Source: Crambe crambe (taxonomy: Eukaryota > Porifera > Demospongiae > Poecilosclerida > Crambeidae). Taken from it: 64,000 nucleotides of DNA. A program made the translations under genes and the position numbers. The first letter of the stretch is position 1; every line of letters starts with the position of its first letter. The DNA lies in the NCBI GenBank assembly GCA_963924555.1, contig OZ004592.1, forward strand, positions 2,046,001 to 2,110,000. Reading direction: 5' to 3'. This document shows, piece after piece, positions 21,910-33,894 of the stretch. The notes under the pieces were generated by a model. It did not search any database, was not told where the DNA came from, and worked only from the letters and a program-made list of their open reading frames with translations.

Positions 21910-24900
21910 ATGTCATCACCACTTAGACTTTTGCGGAAGAAGCAGAGCGTTCCTCTTCCATCTCAGTATGTTACTCCTCCTCGTAATGAATCCAGTAGCG
22001 AATTTATCAAAAGAAAACAACAGAGCAGTAACACATACACTAGTCTCAATGCTAGGCCCATTGTGGTTAGACCAGCTGCTAATAGTGGTATGTTTACTGA
22101 CAGTTTATTTCTCACTAATTTTATAGCCAGTAATTTATAGTATATCCTGAGTCGGTCAAAGATTACTTGAGACGTCATAAAAGCTTTTTGGAAGATTTTT
22201 TGCTGTATGAAGTTCCTGCTTCAGTTTTAAGAAAAATCCTCATGAGAAAATCTACAAGAGAAAACTTTGGTTAGACTAGCTAACTGCATGCACTAATACC
22301 ACTCCAAAGCATTGTTTAGTATCTTAGCAATGACATAATGACTGGAACAACTTTAGTTTAAGGATTCTCTAAGTTAAGCGTCCTTCAGAATTGAACTTTT
22401 GACTAGCTAATACATTGAATGGAACAGCTGGTGGAAGAGATCTGATAAGATCATTGTATGAAGCAACCATGAAAAAACAACCTTATGGTAACCTAGATTG
22501 TTTGCCAGATTTTAATGCATAACACTAGTCACCTGGTCCATGTAGCTATTTTATCTATACTTGGACAGTCCAGTGGGGGTATATATATTTAAAAGTCATG
22601 CAAGCTTGTTCTTTCACAATATTCAGGCCATGGAATTGCTCCAACAATAAGTGATGTAATATCAAAATGGAAGGTAATTATTAATAATTTAATAATGACA
22701 CACTATCAATTTTTTTTTTTTTTTTTAGCTGGGGTCAGTAAATAGGATGAGAACAGATGAATTAATGGATCTCAGTGTAAAAATGCAGAAGGATGTTCCA
22801 TTCAAATCAGCCTTATTTCATTTATGCAAGTCTATTGCTCAAGGTACGATAGTACAATGCAAGAGAAGGAAAATATGTGTGGTATGGTGGTAAACTTATG
22901 CTTTATATTCTATAGCTGCACATGCAGATAGTTTTCAACTCTACATAACTACTACATCCTCAAATGTAAGCAGCTGGCTACACTCGTGAAAAGTAATCAC
23001 AGAGAGCATAAATTTATATAGTATAACAAAGCTCAGTTCCTGACTATAATTGAAGAGGAGGATCTAAACACTCCATCTACACAATTCCCTGTAGATCTTG
23101 GTGACACTTTACCAGGTTATGTAGCTGTTACGGGAAGCACAGTGGACATGAGTGTACTCAAACGGGTATAATTTTTGTACACTGAAAAATAACTGCCTGT
23201 TTTTATGCATTCAATATTTCTGCAGAATCCAAGAGATGACTTTAAATTTCCAAATGGTTCTATACTCGCCCAGCTTGGTTAGAAATTAATCTTTTTTCCT
23301 ACCTCCTTTCATTTATCATCATTTAATTTAAGATTCTACAGTGGCATTTGTTCTGTGTGCACCCATTGTGTCAAAGAATGGTGGTAACATAGGTGTGATA
23401 GAACTAGGGAGGAGAGCTGAGAGCCTCTTATTTGACCAGGAGGATATGGAAATAGTCCAAAACTATCTCCATTGGGCCGCAGTGACAATGCAGTGCTCTG
23501 AAATATTTCGTGAAGCTTTGCAATCTCAGCTACTGTGTAATACCTTCATGGAACTCACTAAGTATGTAAAGTACCCTTAAATTTATAGGGGTCTCTAGAT
23601 TGGCAGTGGAGTATTATAGGAAACATGTTCTCGGCCTCACATATGATTATAGCTATTTACCTATAGGTCAGTAACTGGCAGTGATTGGTGTTTTGAGTCT
23701 ATTTTTGATCAGATTCAAGTTAGTCTATTACAGGAATCTGGATTGTATCTAATCTTTTTTGATCCAGTCCACAGTGACCCATCTTGTGGGCTCTGAGAGT
23801 ACCAGCATATTCATGTTGAGCCAATCCAGAAATGAGTTGTGCTTACAAGTTCCAAGGATATTTATGCTGGACGATGATCCAATTTGGGTGACTAGCAGTG
23901 GCAGTCTATCTGCTAAAGATATCATCCAACAAGCCGAGTCAAAGGACACTATCAAACAATTCCCAAGGTGTACAGCAACTGTTATAGAGGGAATGGGATA
24001 ACTCCAAATATGGCAAAATTGTCAAGACTCAATAATTTGTAATTATTGCAAGTTTGAGTTCAATACACCCCAAACTTTTGTGCAACTATAAAGAGGCAGG
24101 AAGCTCATGCTGTAACTGTTAATTGATGCTTATATTTTATGTTTTGTGACTAGAGTATCTATCAGAGAAGGAGTGGTTGGTTTTGTCGCTAGAACTGGCA
24201 AGATGATTAATGTGAAGGATACCTCTCGGAATGAATTCTATTGTAAAGAGGTGGATAATGTGGCTGCAGAGAATTTAGCTGGCAAGATCTGCAAAACTCT
24301 CCTATGTATTCCTATAAGCATCAACAGAAGGTGTGTTATAGTAGAGTGGGGTTCCATTTTGAAGCTATAATTATATTAATGCAGGCATGGCTATAATATT
24401 ATAGCTAGCTGACTTGAAATGGTCAAATCCACAGTATGTGTGTATCTTTTAGGGTTTTAGGAGTAATTGAAGCCATCAATAAGAAAACAGCTGTTGAATT
24501 CTCATCCAGAGATGAAGAGCTGCTCAGGTATTTCTGCACGTTCTGTGGGTTGATTATCAACGAATGCAGACTACAAAAAGAAGAAGTCGGACTACGATGT
24601 GAACTTGCGGTAAAAATAGAATTCAGTAATCATTTCAATTATTGTTGATATTAATACATAGGTAACAAATGAAATGCTCGAATATCATCAAAGGTGTTCA
24701 GAAGAAGTATTTCAAGCAGTAAATGAAATGCCATCTCTTTCTATTGATAGCTTTCCCGTTAAAGAGTAAGGTTAAAGCTTACAAAGAGTTTATTATTATC
24801 AATTCATTTTCTTTTTTCAGCTATAACTTTGACAGTGGAAATCTAAGTGATAACATCAAGGTTCAATTAGTAGTCACATTATTCTCTGATTTAGTGGATA

Positions 24901-26247
24901 TCTCAAAATTCAACTCGGAGAAACTATTGAGATTTGTTTTGACAATATGCAAAAATCACAGACCACAGTCTTATCATAATTGGGACCATGCTTTCTCTGT
25001 AACCCACTTTATGTACCTACTCATCAAGGGAGCACCACATCTCTTCTCACAAATAGAGGTATGAGCAACCAATTTCGTCTAGGAACCTGAAAAGAGTGAA
25101 AAAGGACTACTAAGGGGTCTATCAGGTGTTTATGAGGAGTAGAATACCTATGACATAATTAACTGCTAATATCATTAATCCAAGTACCCAGGTGTTGTGC
25201 AAGGATAGTCACCAGTTCATGTATAATATTATTATTCAGAGAATAGGCTTGTTTCTTGCCTGCTTGTGCCATGATCTGGATCATCGTGGAACCAATAACT
25301 CCTTTCTGTCAAGGACCAACTCTCCAATGGCTAAACTTTATCATACCTCATTCCTTGAGAATCACCGTTTAAACCTGACCTTCACCTTGTTACAAACAGA
25401 AGAGATTGATATTCTTTCTGATTTCACTGACCAGGACTACCAACAGGTTGGTTTCACTTGTGGGGGGAAATTTTATGGCATGCCCACAAAATTTTTCCAT
25501 GTTACTGTTTTCTTTTCTATCTAGATTTCACATATAATTAGCGAGGGTATATTGGCTACTGATCTTGCACTATTTGGAACAATCAAAGAAACAATGTCTG
25601 CGGCACTAAAGGACAGAAAATTCTCCTGGGATAACCCACTGCACAAGTACTAATATATATTATTGCAATGATTGTTGAGTCTGATAAGCTTGCTACCAAT
25701 TCAGGAAGGCTGCACATGAATTAATGGTGGTTGCATGTGATATCAACAACAGTTTCAAGAGCTGGAAATTGCACAAAAAATGGGTGGATGGTCTCATGAA
25801 TGAATTCCTCTTTCAAGTAAGGACGACCGTTATACAGGATATGCACTCCTAACTGCAACTCACTATGTATTCATTTCACAGGGTGACTCTGAGAGAACAT
25901 TTAGACTGGAACCTCTACCGATAATGGACAGGAACCAACACGATATACCCATATTCCAAGTGATAACATCGGCATACATATAGATGTAAACCATGTTCCT
26001 ATTATTATTGTTGTACAGGTGGATTTTTTTAGAGATATCAGTTTACCAAGTAGCCAGCTACTGAAATCTATACTACCACACACCAAAATGTTGGAATATG
26101 GAGCAATGTAAGTCAAAGACATTGATATTGATTATAGTACATACTGATTTGTTCATCAGGATGAATATGGGGAAATGGAAGGAAATGATTACAAATGAAA
26201 TAATGAAGAGCAAAATATCGATGTCAAATTTAAGACATAGTATCTAA
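21910..26247 (+). CDS. GAF-GAF cyclic nucleotide phosphodiesterase (PDE5/PDE11 type)
   Basis: Twenty-one exons join in frame to 870 aa (human PDE5A has 875): 21910-22087, 22141-22269, 22428-22487, 22627-22673, 22729-22843, 22916-22965, 23037-23165, 23226-23277, 23333-23561, 23667-23718, 23768-23967, 24154-24330, 24453-24609, 24662-24765, 24821-25058, 25240-25446, 25525-25646, 25705-25816, 25882-25959, 26019-26107, 26160-26247. GAF-A (about 145-330) lacks a clear NKxnFx3DE motif; GAF-B has it (INKKTAVEFSSRDE). The catalytic domain has YHNWDHAF (general acid and metal His), CHDLDHRGTNNSF (metal His-Asp), the Asp in VVACD, and the purine-clamping Gln in IFQVDFF. It hydrolyses cGMP and/or cAMP. 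The exact subfamily needs a tree. Confidence 0.92.
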
Positions 26248-26334
26248 AAAAGCACTCTAACAGTCATACATAAGGCACTCTATCTATAACAGTCATACGT
26301 AATAAAGTTCACAAGTCTATAAATAAAATTAATC
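26248..26334. other. Convergent 3' overlap region
   Basis: Only 87 bp separate the phosphodiesterase and WASP-like stops. AATAAA occurs near 26301 on the + strand. The two 3' UTRs probably overlap. Confidence 0.5.
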
Positions 26335-27618
26335 TCATTCAGCAATAGAAAATATGCCATCGATATTATCTTCCCCATTACTATCAACTTTCCCAACATT
26401 AGTGATATCTAAAGAGCTTAGCTTTTCAGCCATGGAAGCAAAACCTCTTTTCATCACAGCCTCGATACTCTTCTCGTCAATACTACTAGTTGGTGATGTA
26501 TCTTTTTCTTTCTCGGGGATATGGCGAAGTTTCTTGTGTCGAAAAGTCTTGATCTCAAAAAGCAGTTGTGCACTTTGACTCCTCTTTGGGGGACGTGAAG
26601 GAAGGGTCATGCTGTAATTACTCTTGACGGTCTTTAAATACACACCACCCTTGAGTTCTTCCTGGAGGCTATTAAAGCTTTTTTGGCTGGTCTCACTGGT
26701 ATAGCTGAACTTATCACTATGTGTAGGACGCAGACGTACACCCTTTTTGAGTTCTTCGGCCAAGCTAGTCGCAAGGTCTTTGTTACTTGGGGTAGTTGTG
26801 GCTGCACTCTTCTTCTTCAGTTGGATTTTAGCTGGTGGTGGGACCACTGTAGGAGGGGGAGGGGCTGGTGGAGGGGGAGGACCAGGGGGTGGGACAACTT
26901 CCTCAGTATCCTTACTTATGACAGGGATATTAACAACATCATTACAAGAGCCAGTTTTCCTGCGCTTGAGCGTGTCTGTCCAACACATCGCTTGAGTGAG
27001 CAGACTAATTGAAGTATCTAATCCCACATGCGAGAGGTGCTGAAATTCTTTTGGTTCCGAGATTTCAGGTCGTTGCTTTACCTTTTTTCGGTGAAAGGGT
27101 CCATCCACCATGTCTCCTCCATCTTCTTCAACTTTTGCTTCTTTGGGAGATGGTTCCGTATCTTCTTCTGCATCAGTAGGAGTTACGCCAACGCAAGGAA
27201 CAACACGTTTCAGAAGTAAAAAGATTTTCTTTCCGACTGCATCATCTGCAAAACTAAAGCCAAAGCAGCCGCTGGGCTCAGTGAAGATATGGAAGTGATC
27301 ATCGATCTCCGTATACTGAGATGCTGTTGTTATTCTAAATTCGCAAAGCTTATCACCAGATTCGATATCGGCCAAGCAAAAACCCACACCATTTTGATTA
27401 GCAATGATTACAGGAATTCCATATTCAAGAATTTTCCACTGGAGACTTTCAGATGTCGTCTCTACTGTCTCACCAGAATCAGTCTGGTCTTCTTCTATCT
27501 CTTCGAGGAGCACACATTGATGCAAGGTTCCAATCGTTTCAAATGTCACCATGAGACCCCCATCACTACACAGTTTCTGGATGGTCTTTTTCTGCTCACT
27601 TGATCCAGAATCAGTCAT
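26335..27618 (-). CDS. WASP-like actin regulator (WH1-CRIB-PolyPro-WH2), single exon
   Basis: Uninterrupted 427-aa frame. An N-terminal WH1/EVH1-like domain (about 15-140) ends in GFSFADDAVGKKIFLLLK. A CRIB-like Cdc42/Rac-binding motif EISEPKEFQHLSHVGLD follows, then polyproline (PPPGPPPPPAPPPP, profilin/SH3 ligand). Actin-binding WH2 motifs come next: SLAEELKKGVRLRPT and SLQEELKGGVYLKTV, and a third, weaker QLLFEIKTFRHKKLRHI. The C-terminal stretch SIEAVMKRGFASMAEKL resembles the Arp2/3-binding central helix, but the acidic tail has no terminal Trp. Such proteins link Rho GTPases to Arp2/3 actin nucleation. The intronless structure among intron-rich neighbours hints at a retrocopy origin (inference). 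Confidence 0.85.
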   Translation of the reverse strand: MTDSGSSEQKKTIQKLCSDGGLMVTFETIGTLHQCVLLEEIEEDQTDSGETVETTSESLQWKILEYGIPVIIANQNGVGFCLADIESGDKLCEFRITTASQYTEIDDHFHIFTEPSGCFGFSFADDAVGKKIFLLLKRVVPCVGVTPTDAEEDTEPSPKEAKVEEDGGDMVDGPFHRKKVKQRPEISEPKEFQHLSHVGLDTSISLLTQAMCWTDTLKRRKTGSCNDVVNIPVISKDTEEVVPPPGPPPPPAPPPPTVVPPPAKIQLKKKSAATTTPSNKDLATSLAEELKKGVRLRPTHSDKFSYTSETSQKSFNSLQEELKGGVYLKTVKSNYSMTLPSRPPKRSQSAQLLFEIKTFRHKKLRHIPEKEKDTSPTSSIDEKSIEAVMKRGFASMAEKLSSLDITNVGKVDSNGEDNIDGIFSIAE

Positions 27619-27886
27619 TATCAGATTTCTATGATTATTATAAAGGTAAATGAATGTACTATATAGTGTACTGTTATTCTACAACACGGAACTTACCGAT
27701 AGATTGATGTTTGCACCGCTCGGTGGTTGACTTGTGGCAAGCCTAGAACATGCTTGCTATGTACAAAACTGTTTCTAGATCACGTGATATTTTAAAAGAT
27801 GTCATATGACAAAATCCATGCTGTCAGCTGAAGAATCTCGCTCTTATTTGTATGACCTCCCTGCTGTATATGTAGGATAGGAAGAG
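27619..27886. promoter_or_regulatory. Divergent promoter region WASP-like / EB1
   Basis: 268 bp between opposed start codons of an actin regulator and a microtubule plus-end protein. TCACGTGAT near 27780 is an E-box-like palindrome. Inferred from layout. Confidence 0.45.
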
Positions 27887-30649
27887 ATGGCAGTCAACGT
27901 TTTCACTACTTCGGCCACCACTGAGAACCTGAGTCGCCACGACATGCTCGAGTGGTTCAATCAGAGTTTAGCGTGCAAATACACAAAGATTGAACAACTA
28001 TGCTCAGGTAACTGAAATAGTAGCTGCTAAGTGCTTGAGTATGCATCATATAGATGTGTCACTGAATTAAGTTAGTGTCGTTTATATATTGCCTTTATGC
28101 CTTATAGGTGCTGCTTACTGTCAGCTGATGGATATGCTTTTTCCTGGTACGTGCAGTACAAGTGATTTTTTTTTTTTTTTACCACCTTTGCAATCTAGCT
28201 AGAGCCTGAAGCCCCAGTATACACAAGCCCTTTATTTCTGAACTTGAAAGAGATTGTGATCAAGGCTCTAATTTTACTGTTGCAAAGGTGGTGGAAGTGA
28301 TTGGTGAGGATGATGATGATGATAAACTTCCTTCCTCTCGTGCAGTAGTAGCTACATGGAATTACCGTATGTGGGGTTGCCCAAGATTAATGAGATGGCT
28401 ACCCATACCAGCAAATTACCAAATTGCTGTGCCATGAAAAGAATCTCATAACCTACAAGATGAGCACAAGGGTCATTGTCCACTTCTCAATCTATCATAG
28501 TGTAGTGAGCATAACATGGTTTGTAGTCATTTAGGCTACTGACCACTCTCGTTTACCTGACAATAATAGCAAAGAATACTTATAGTATGCTAGACTCTGT
28601 TGGACGTATGTGACATTTTTTTATGGCCTTAAAGGACAAAACACACTAGTCACTTGTTTTTGAGGAATTTATGATGTTTACATTCAGTATGATAATGATG
28701 ATAGAGTACCGGTCATTTTCAAAGGCATAGCTGTATCCTTTTATGATGTGTGTGTCACAATGTAATGATTATTACCAATTATCTAGTCAACTGTAACTAC
28801 ATGAAAGATGAGGTACTAATACTTTCCTTTTTTGGTATCTACTGTACGGACATATTCATGTAATGTGTGTCCTTTGTATTAGGCTGCTTGTCATTGAAAA
28901 AAGTCAAGTTCTCCACAAGACTAGAACACGAATACATCAGTAATTTCAAAGTACTGCAAAATGCTTTCAAGAAAGTGGGAGTGGATAAGGTAAAGTGGTG
29001 GATTGCACAGTGGAACCCCTCGATGTCGAAATTCAGTAGTGGCAATAGGATTGACAATTAAGACTCCATTGCTTCACTTTCAATGGTCCATCGACTGAAG
29101 CAGCTGAAACCATTATTGCCACCTCTGAAATAAAGACATCTCTCTAAATCAGTATACTTTTCTCTGGTCCCTAAGGTGTCCAGGAGGTTCCACTGTCTTC
29201 CCAGCTGTGTTTGCTCACTCTTGTGACTGCTTCATTTTCCTTATATGGATATTCCCACAAATGAAGTTTACATTCCAATACATTTTCTTACACACACCCC
29301 ACCCCTGTCTCCCAAAGACTGCCCCCATTGAGAAGTTGGTAAAAGGTCGCTTCCAAGATAACTTTGAGTTCTGTCAGTGGTTTAAGAAATTCTTTGATGC
29401 TAACTATGATGGAGGGGAGTATGACCCAGTGGAAGCAAGGGGTGGTGTTGAATTGCTGACAGGAGCTGCCGCAGTGGGTAATCTACCGAAAAAGACCACT
29501 ACTGCCTGTGAGTATGTGTGTTATTAGACCAGTGTTTATTATCCCATTCAAGTAGTATATACTGCTAAATGGTCTCCCTTTAATGAGACCACCACTCGTT
29601 AAAAGTCACTCCACCATGCACCTAACAGAACAAGTCATCTCGGGGGAGGTTGTGGTACATAGGTTCACTGATTCCTGTGCTGCTTGTATAAATTCAGTAG
29701 GAGAATTACTGGAATTTTCTCGTGTGTGTGTGTATTTGTTAAAGCCCCTCGTAGCAAGATTGGAGTGGCAAAACCTGTTGCTACATCTCGGATCCAGTCA
29801 AAACTGACACCTTCATCCAAAATACAGTCTAAACAGTCCACAACTAGGACCAATGCTTCAGCAGGTTCAAAGGGGGGATCGTCAAACAAAGTTTCATCAG
29901 CTGCTCTTGAAGCAAAAGATGAAGAAATCCAAAAATTGCTAGCGGAAGTGAGTTTGAAAGCTGGATAACTGGTTAAATAATTGGGGTAAGAGGAATGAGT
30001 CCCGGAGGATAATACGTATGCGTCATAGTGCATTTCAAATTGTATGATGAAGTTATCATTAATATTATCATTACCGTGCAATTGACTGCATCCATAATAT
30101 GTGTTATTGTTGTTGTTGTTGTTGTTGTTGTATTTGTGGTTGTCCAGAAAGGAGAGATCGAAGGATCTGTGGCTGATCTGGAGACAGAAAGGGACTTCTA
30201 CTTCTCCAAATTGCGAGATATTGAATTGATCTGTCAGGAAAACATGGACGTACCTGTGATCAATGAAATAATGGATATCATGTATGCTACTCAGGTAAAG
30301 TGAACTCTAATAGGGGGTCAGACTGCGACTCGCCATGCTTTTAAATTCATTTTTCACTACTGTAATACCTTTTAATTATTATAGGAGCAGGGTTATAATG
30401 CACCTCAGCTCCTGTGCTAGAGTATGCCGTACAATAATATGAGATCACCCAGTGCAAATGTGGTCCCTATGGCTATAGCTGATTTTCATAGCTGATTTCA
30501 CAACAAAGGCATTAAACTTATGTTCAGCCAAATTTTTTACTCTATAGGAGGGTTTCTCCAATCCTGACGATGAACCTGGAGAACCACTACCTCCCGAGGT
30601 TCCTCCAGAAGAGTACCTTTATGATGAGGACGAGCAGGAGGAGTACTAG
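27887..30649 (+). CDS. MAPRE1: EB1 family microtubule plus-end binding protein
   Basis: Seven exons (27887-28007, 28108-28146, 28883-28989, 29318-29507, 29745-29947, 30148-30294, 30548-30649) join in frame to 302 aa. N-terminal calponin-homology domain: [21 protein letters not shown] through [28 protein letters not shown], the EB1 signature. A Ser/Lys-rich linker follows, then the EB1 homology coiled coil ([18 protein letters not shown], containing the FYF hydrophobic pocket) and an acidic tail ending DEQEEY. The terminal EEY motif binds CAP-Gly proteins such as CLIP and p150. The symbol is for the family; MAPRE1/2/3 split in vertebrates. Confidence 0.95.
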
Positions 30650-31008
30650 AATTAGGCAAAATATGTATACTAGGAATGTTTATTATGTTTGTCATAACTT
30701 CACACTTCACACTGCCATGTTGCATTTTTTTTTTTTGAACATGCCTCTATTAAAAAAATAACATCACTGATTCCTGATCAATGTTTCAAAGAAAGAAACT
30801 ATTGCCAAATTAGGAGGGGGTACCATTCACAACTACTGCGCAAGTCAGTCATCAGTACAGTATTAGCTGCCCTTATTTTAAGTTAACGCGCACCACAAGT
30901 TTTAATTATGCGTTTACGGCCGGTAGTTTTCTGTTCCGGTCCGTATATTCAGCTACTGTATTTATAAGCATCGCCTGCAGCATACAAAGTTCAGTTGATT
31001 TTTGCAGG
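30650..31008. other. Intergenic, EB1 to selenoprotein gene
   Basis: 359 bp, EB1 3' UTR followed by the upstream region of the next gene on the same strand. No gene seen. Confidence 0.5.
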
Positions 31009-33227
31009 ATGTCAACAGAAGAGGTTAACCAGCAGGAGAGTACTGCGCCTGTAGGTCGGTATACTTTTAAAGTTGCTTTGCTAGAAGCAACGCTCACCTT
31101 TGCCTTTGTAAATGTATTTCAGAGACACCAGCAGCACCCGAGGGCTCTGCTGTTGTAGAAGGATCTGCATCTGGTGGTACCCCTGAGGACCTGATAGCCT
31201 GGTTCAACACCACTATCAAAGAGTATGATGCTGTCTTTATCGTTTACTACAGAGGGGTTTGGTGACCCTACTGCAAGGTAGTGTACAGGATACTGGTGTA
31301 TTAATTTTTTGCAGTAATAGTTTTGCAGCTGTTTATCATGTCGTGTCAAACTGTAGCTGTATTGTCTATTCAATTGTCTGATTAACATATGATAGGGCTA
31401 CCTCAAGGAATTCAATGAGTTCTACGAGGAGCTCCGGGAGAAGAAGGTGGGGATCTTTGGGGTGTGTGCAGAGCCACAGCCAAATGTGGACAAGGCTATG
31501 AAGGATTGGGAACTCAAATTCACTGTGAGTCAATGTTGGCTAGCTAGGCTAGTGTGGGAAAATGCAGGATTTGACATTAAAGAAGCTATCTTGTTTGTGG
31601 TTATGTCTTTCTAGCTGTACACTGCAATCTAATTGTATTTGCTAATGGCGTGGCTGTCTGTACATGTTCTAATTCATGCATACCTCCTAAATCAGATAGA
31701 CTACCTCTAACTTTGTGGAATCAAACTCTCTAATTCATCACCCAATCACCAGCATTAAATTGCTATACTGTTTATTGATCTGCAGTGTTTCTCAGATGTA
31801 ACTCATGTCCTGCGCAATTATCTTGATGAGCAAGGCTTGGTATCCATCCGAGTGACAATGAGCAATGTCCACCCAGCCATTAAGACTTACAATCAGGGAG
31901 TTGCCCAACCTGGTGTCCTCTGTGTTCGACCAGACAAGAGTGTCATCTATGCTTGGGCCATTGACCCTAGCCTTGTAAGTTAGTAAACAAATAACAGACA
32001 CATGATTAGAAGAAGGACTATGAAGCTGTAACACTGTAGGATAGTTTTGGAAAAGCACGCAGAATGTCTTTTTTTGAGCCTTCATGTTTAGGTGATAATC
32101 TTTTTAGTCTGGCTGAGTAAAAGTTATTATGTAATGAAAACCACAATACTCATGGACTACACTGAACAACCGGTCAAACCTGATACACTGACTATAATTA
32201 GGAAGTAGCTATTAATAGACACTAGCCACACTGCCGCAGGGACATGGAAGATGTAAACAAAGGCATCTTTGCTGAATGTATACACTAGCCACACTGCATG
32301 CCGCAGGGACATGGAACAAAGGCATCTTTGCTGAATGTATACACCATGTGAATTGTGGTTTAATGCATAATCAAAGAGAAGCCAAATGGTGTGTGTCCTA
32401 GTCTCCCTCTAATTAACAGGTGGAGAGAGAGAGAGAGAGATTCTCTCCTGGAATCACCTGAGGCCCTGAAATCATGTTTGTATATGTTACTTAGTGTAGC
32501 GGTGACCCTTTAACCAACCCAGGGGAAGACATTAGTATCTGTGTGCACCAAAGTTATAAAAATGGAAGCTATCACAGGGGATACTCTGTCTCAGCTATAA
32601 AGCCAGAAGCACTTTGGGAGAGGTTGGTAATCTGCTGCTCTCCAGCTTGAGGGGTCATGACATTAGAAAATTGTTAGTTCTTTCTTGACATACACATGGC
32701 TCATCTTTCAAGCAGACTGCATGGCTACATCATCTTGGCCCTTGTCTTTCCAGAACTTTTTCCTCCCAGAAAGAATCTCTTCTGGCACTACTCTTCTGCA
32801 TAAGCACACCACAGCCAATACAGTAGTTCTCTCTTCCATTTAAAGGCTGGCTAAATCTTCGCATATTTATTATCATACATCAAAAAAAATGAATATCCAT
32901 CAAGTGTTTAGATTGATGGTGACAGGAGACCTAAGTCGTTGATGCTAATATCCTCAGACCCTTCCCCTTAGTAAGGGTCACGGCTATGTATTACATATGT
33001 GGGTTTTTTGTCTTGATAAAGAAGTGCTGCACATTACCTAGTCCTTTGATCTATTCAATTGACAGATGAATCTCGGTGGAGCAAGTGATCGTCCCGTGCC
33101 GAGGGACATCTGGACTTATGCACAGACCAAGCTTGCCATTCCTGAGGAAGGTGAAGAACTGTCTGAACCTCCACCTCAGTTTCGACGTCGAGGCATCTGC
33201 TCTCTGTGCAATTGTAATCTCCTCTAA
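31009..33227 (+). CDS. Peroxiredoxin-like selenoprotein (predicted Sec63, UxxC)
   Basis: Five exons (31009-31054, 31123-31277, 31396-31524, 31786-31974, 33066-33227) join in frame to 226 aa if TGA at 31263-31265 is read as selenocysteine. The context is YYRGVW-U-PYCKGYLKEFNEF, exactly where AhpC/TSA-type thioredoxin-fold proteins have WCPYC or WCPFC. The frame continues through KKVGIFGVCAEPQPNVDKAM, FSDVTHVLRNYLDEQGL and GVLCVRPDKSVIYAWAID to the stop, all conserved-looking peroxiredoxin-like fold elements. A candidate SECIS lies about 100 nt after the stop. The C-terminus has a Cys cluster, GICSLCNC. Likely role: thiol/selenol redox enzyme or peroxidase. Related animal Prx-like selenoproteins SelU and SelL carry UxxC or UxxU, but this WUPYC branch is distinct. 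Reading the TGA as a plain stop would leave 62 residues and no active site. Confidence 0.85.
31263..31265 (+). other. Predicted selenocysteine codon (TGA)
   Basis: In-frame TGA between TGG (Trp) and CCC TAC TGC (Pro-Tyr-Cys), 12 nt before the splice donor. It replaces the N-terminal Cys of a CxxC redox motif. Confidence 0.82.
32218..32343. repeat. Tandem duplication of about 60 bp in intron 4
   Basis: The block CACTAGCCACACTGC ... GGCATCTTTGCTGAATGTATACAC occurs twice in a row with small differences. Confidence 0.75.
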
Positions 33228-33329
33228 ACAATAATGAACACTTAAAAGATAAACTGTTTTAGCTGTTGTTATGTTTGTTTGTTTGTTTGTTTGTTAGTTA
33301 TTTTTTTAATTTTTTTGTATTTTTGTGTC

Positions 33330-33378
33330 ATGAAGAGAAAGTTCTCAACCAGTCTTCAGCTGGAGTTCTTTCTCTGAT
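33330..33378 (+). promoter_or_regulatory. Candidate SECIS element (form 2)
   Basis: ATGA at 33330-33333 and TGAT at 33375-33378 can form the non-Watson-Crick quartet. Helix GAGAAAG/CTTTCTC plus CTC/GAG with a UU/UU internal mismatch gives 12 positions up to the unpaired AA at 33347-33348. CCAG/CTGG (33349-33352 and 33360-33363) then forms the extra apical mini-stem typical of form 2 SECIS. It lies in the 3' UTR of the gene with the in-frame TGA. Confidence 0.8.
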
Positions 33379-33894
33379 GTTAATTTTTGTCTCATGGCAA
33401 AAACTGCACACAAATACAAATCTTCATAATTACAAATTATTTTTGCTCTCTCCACAATTATTGGAATGCCAGACACGATTATCAGCTACTTGACCTTGGG
33501 TTAGGAATAGCACATATGGAATGTGTGGTGCAGAGAGTTTTTAATATCTGAGAAATTCATCTGCCCTTGATCGACCTAGTCTTCAACCCCTTGACCATCT
33601 AGTGAATGTTACATATGGTTCTCCTGGTGAGCGAAATAAGCATGGGCTACGATATCTGCAAGATACAACAGTTGCTAGTAGTACACTTATTACAGTGGAA
33701 CCTCACTTGATGACCCAGATTTTTTTGTCCTTTGTATAGAGGTTTTTAATATATATATATATTTTTAGTATATACTTTTAGATTGTAGTGTTGAGGTTTG
33801 TCCTCTTTTTAGAGCGTCCTTTATTAGAAGTTCTAGATTCTATTGGGTACGTAGCTATGAAGATAGCTAAACAAATTTGGTAGTACCCCTACAG

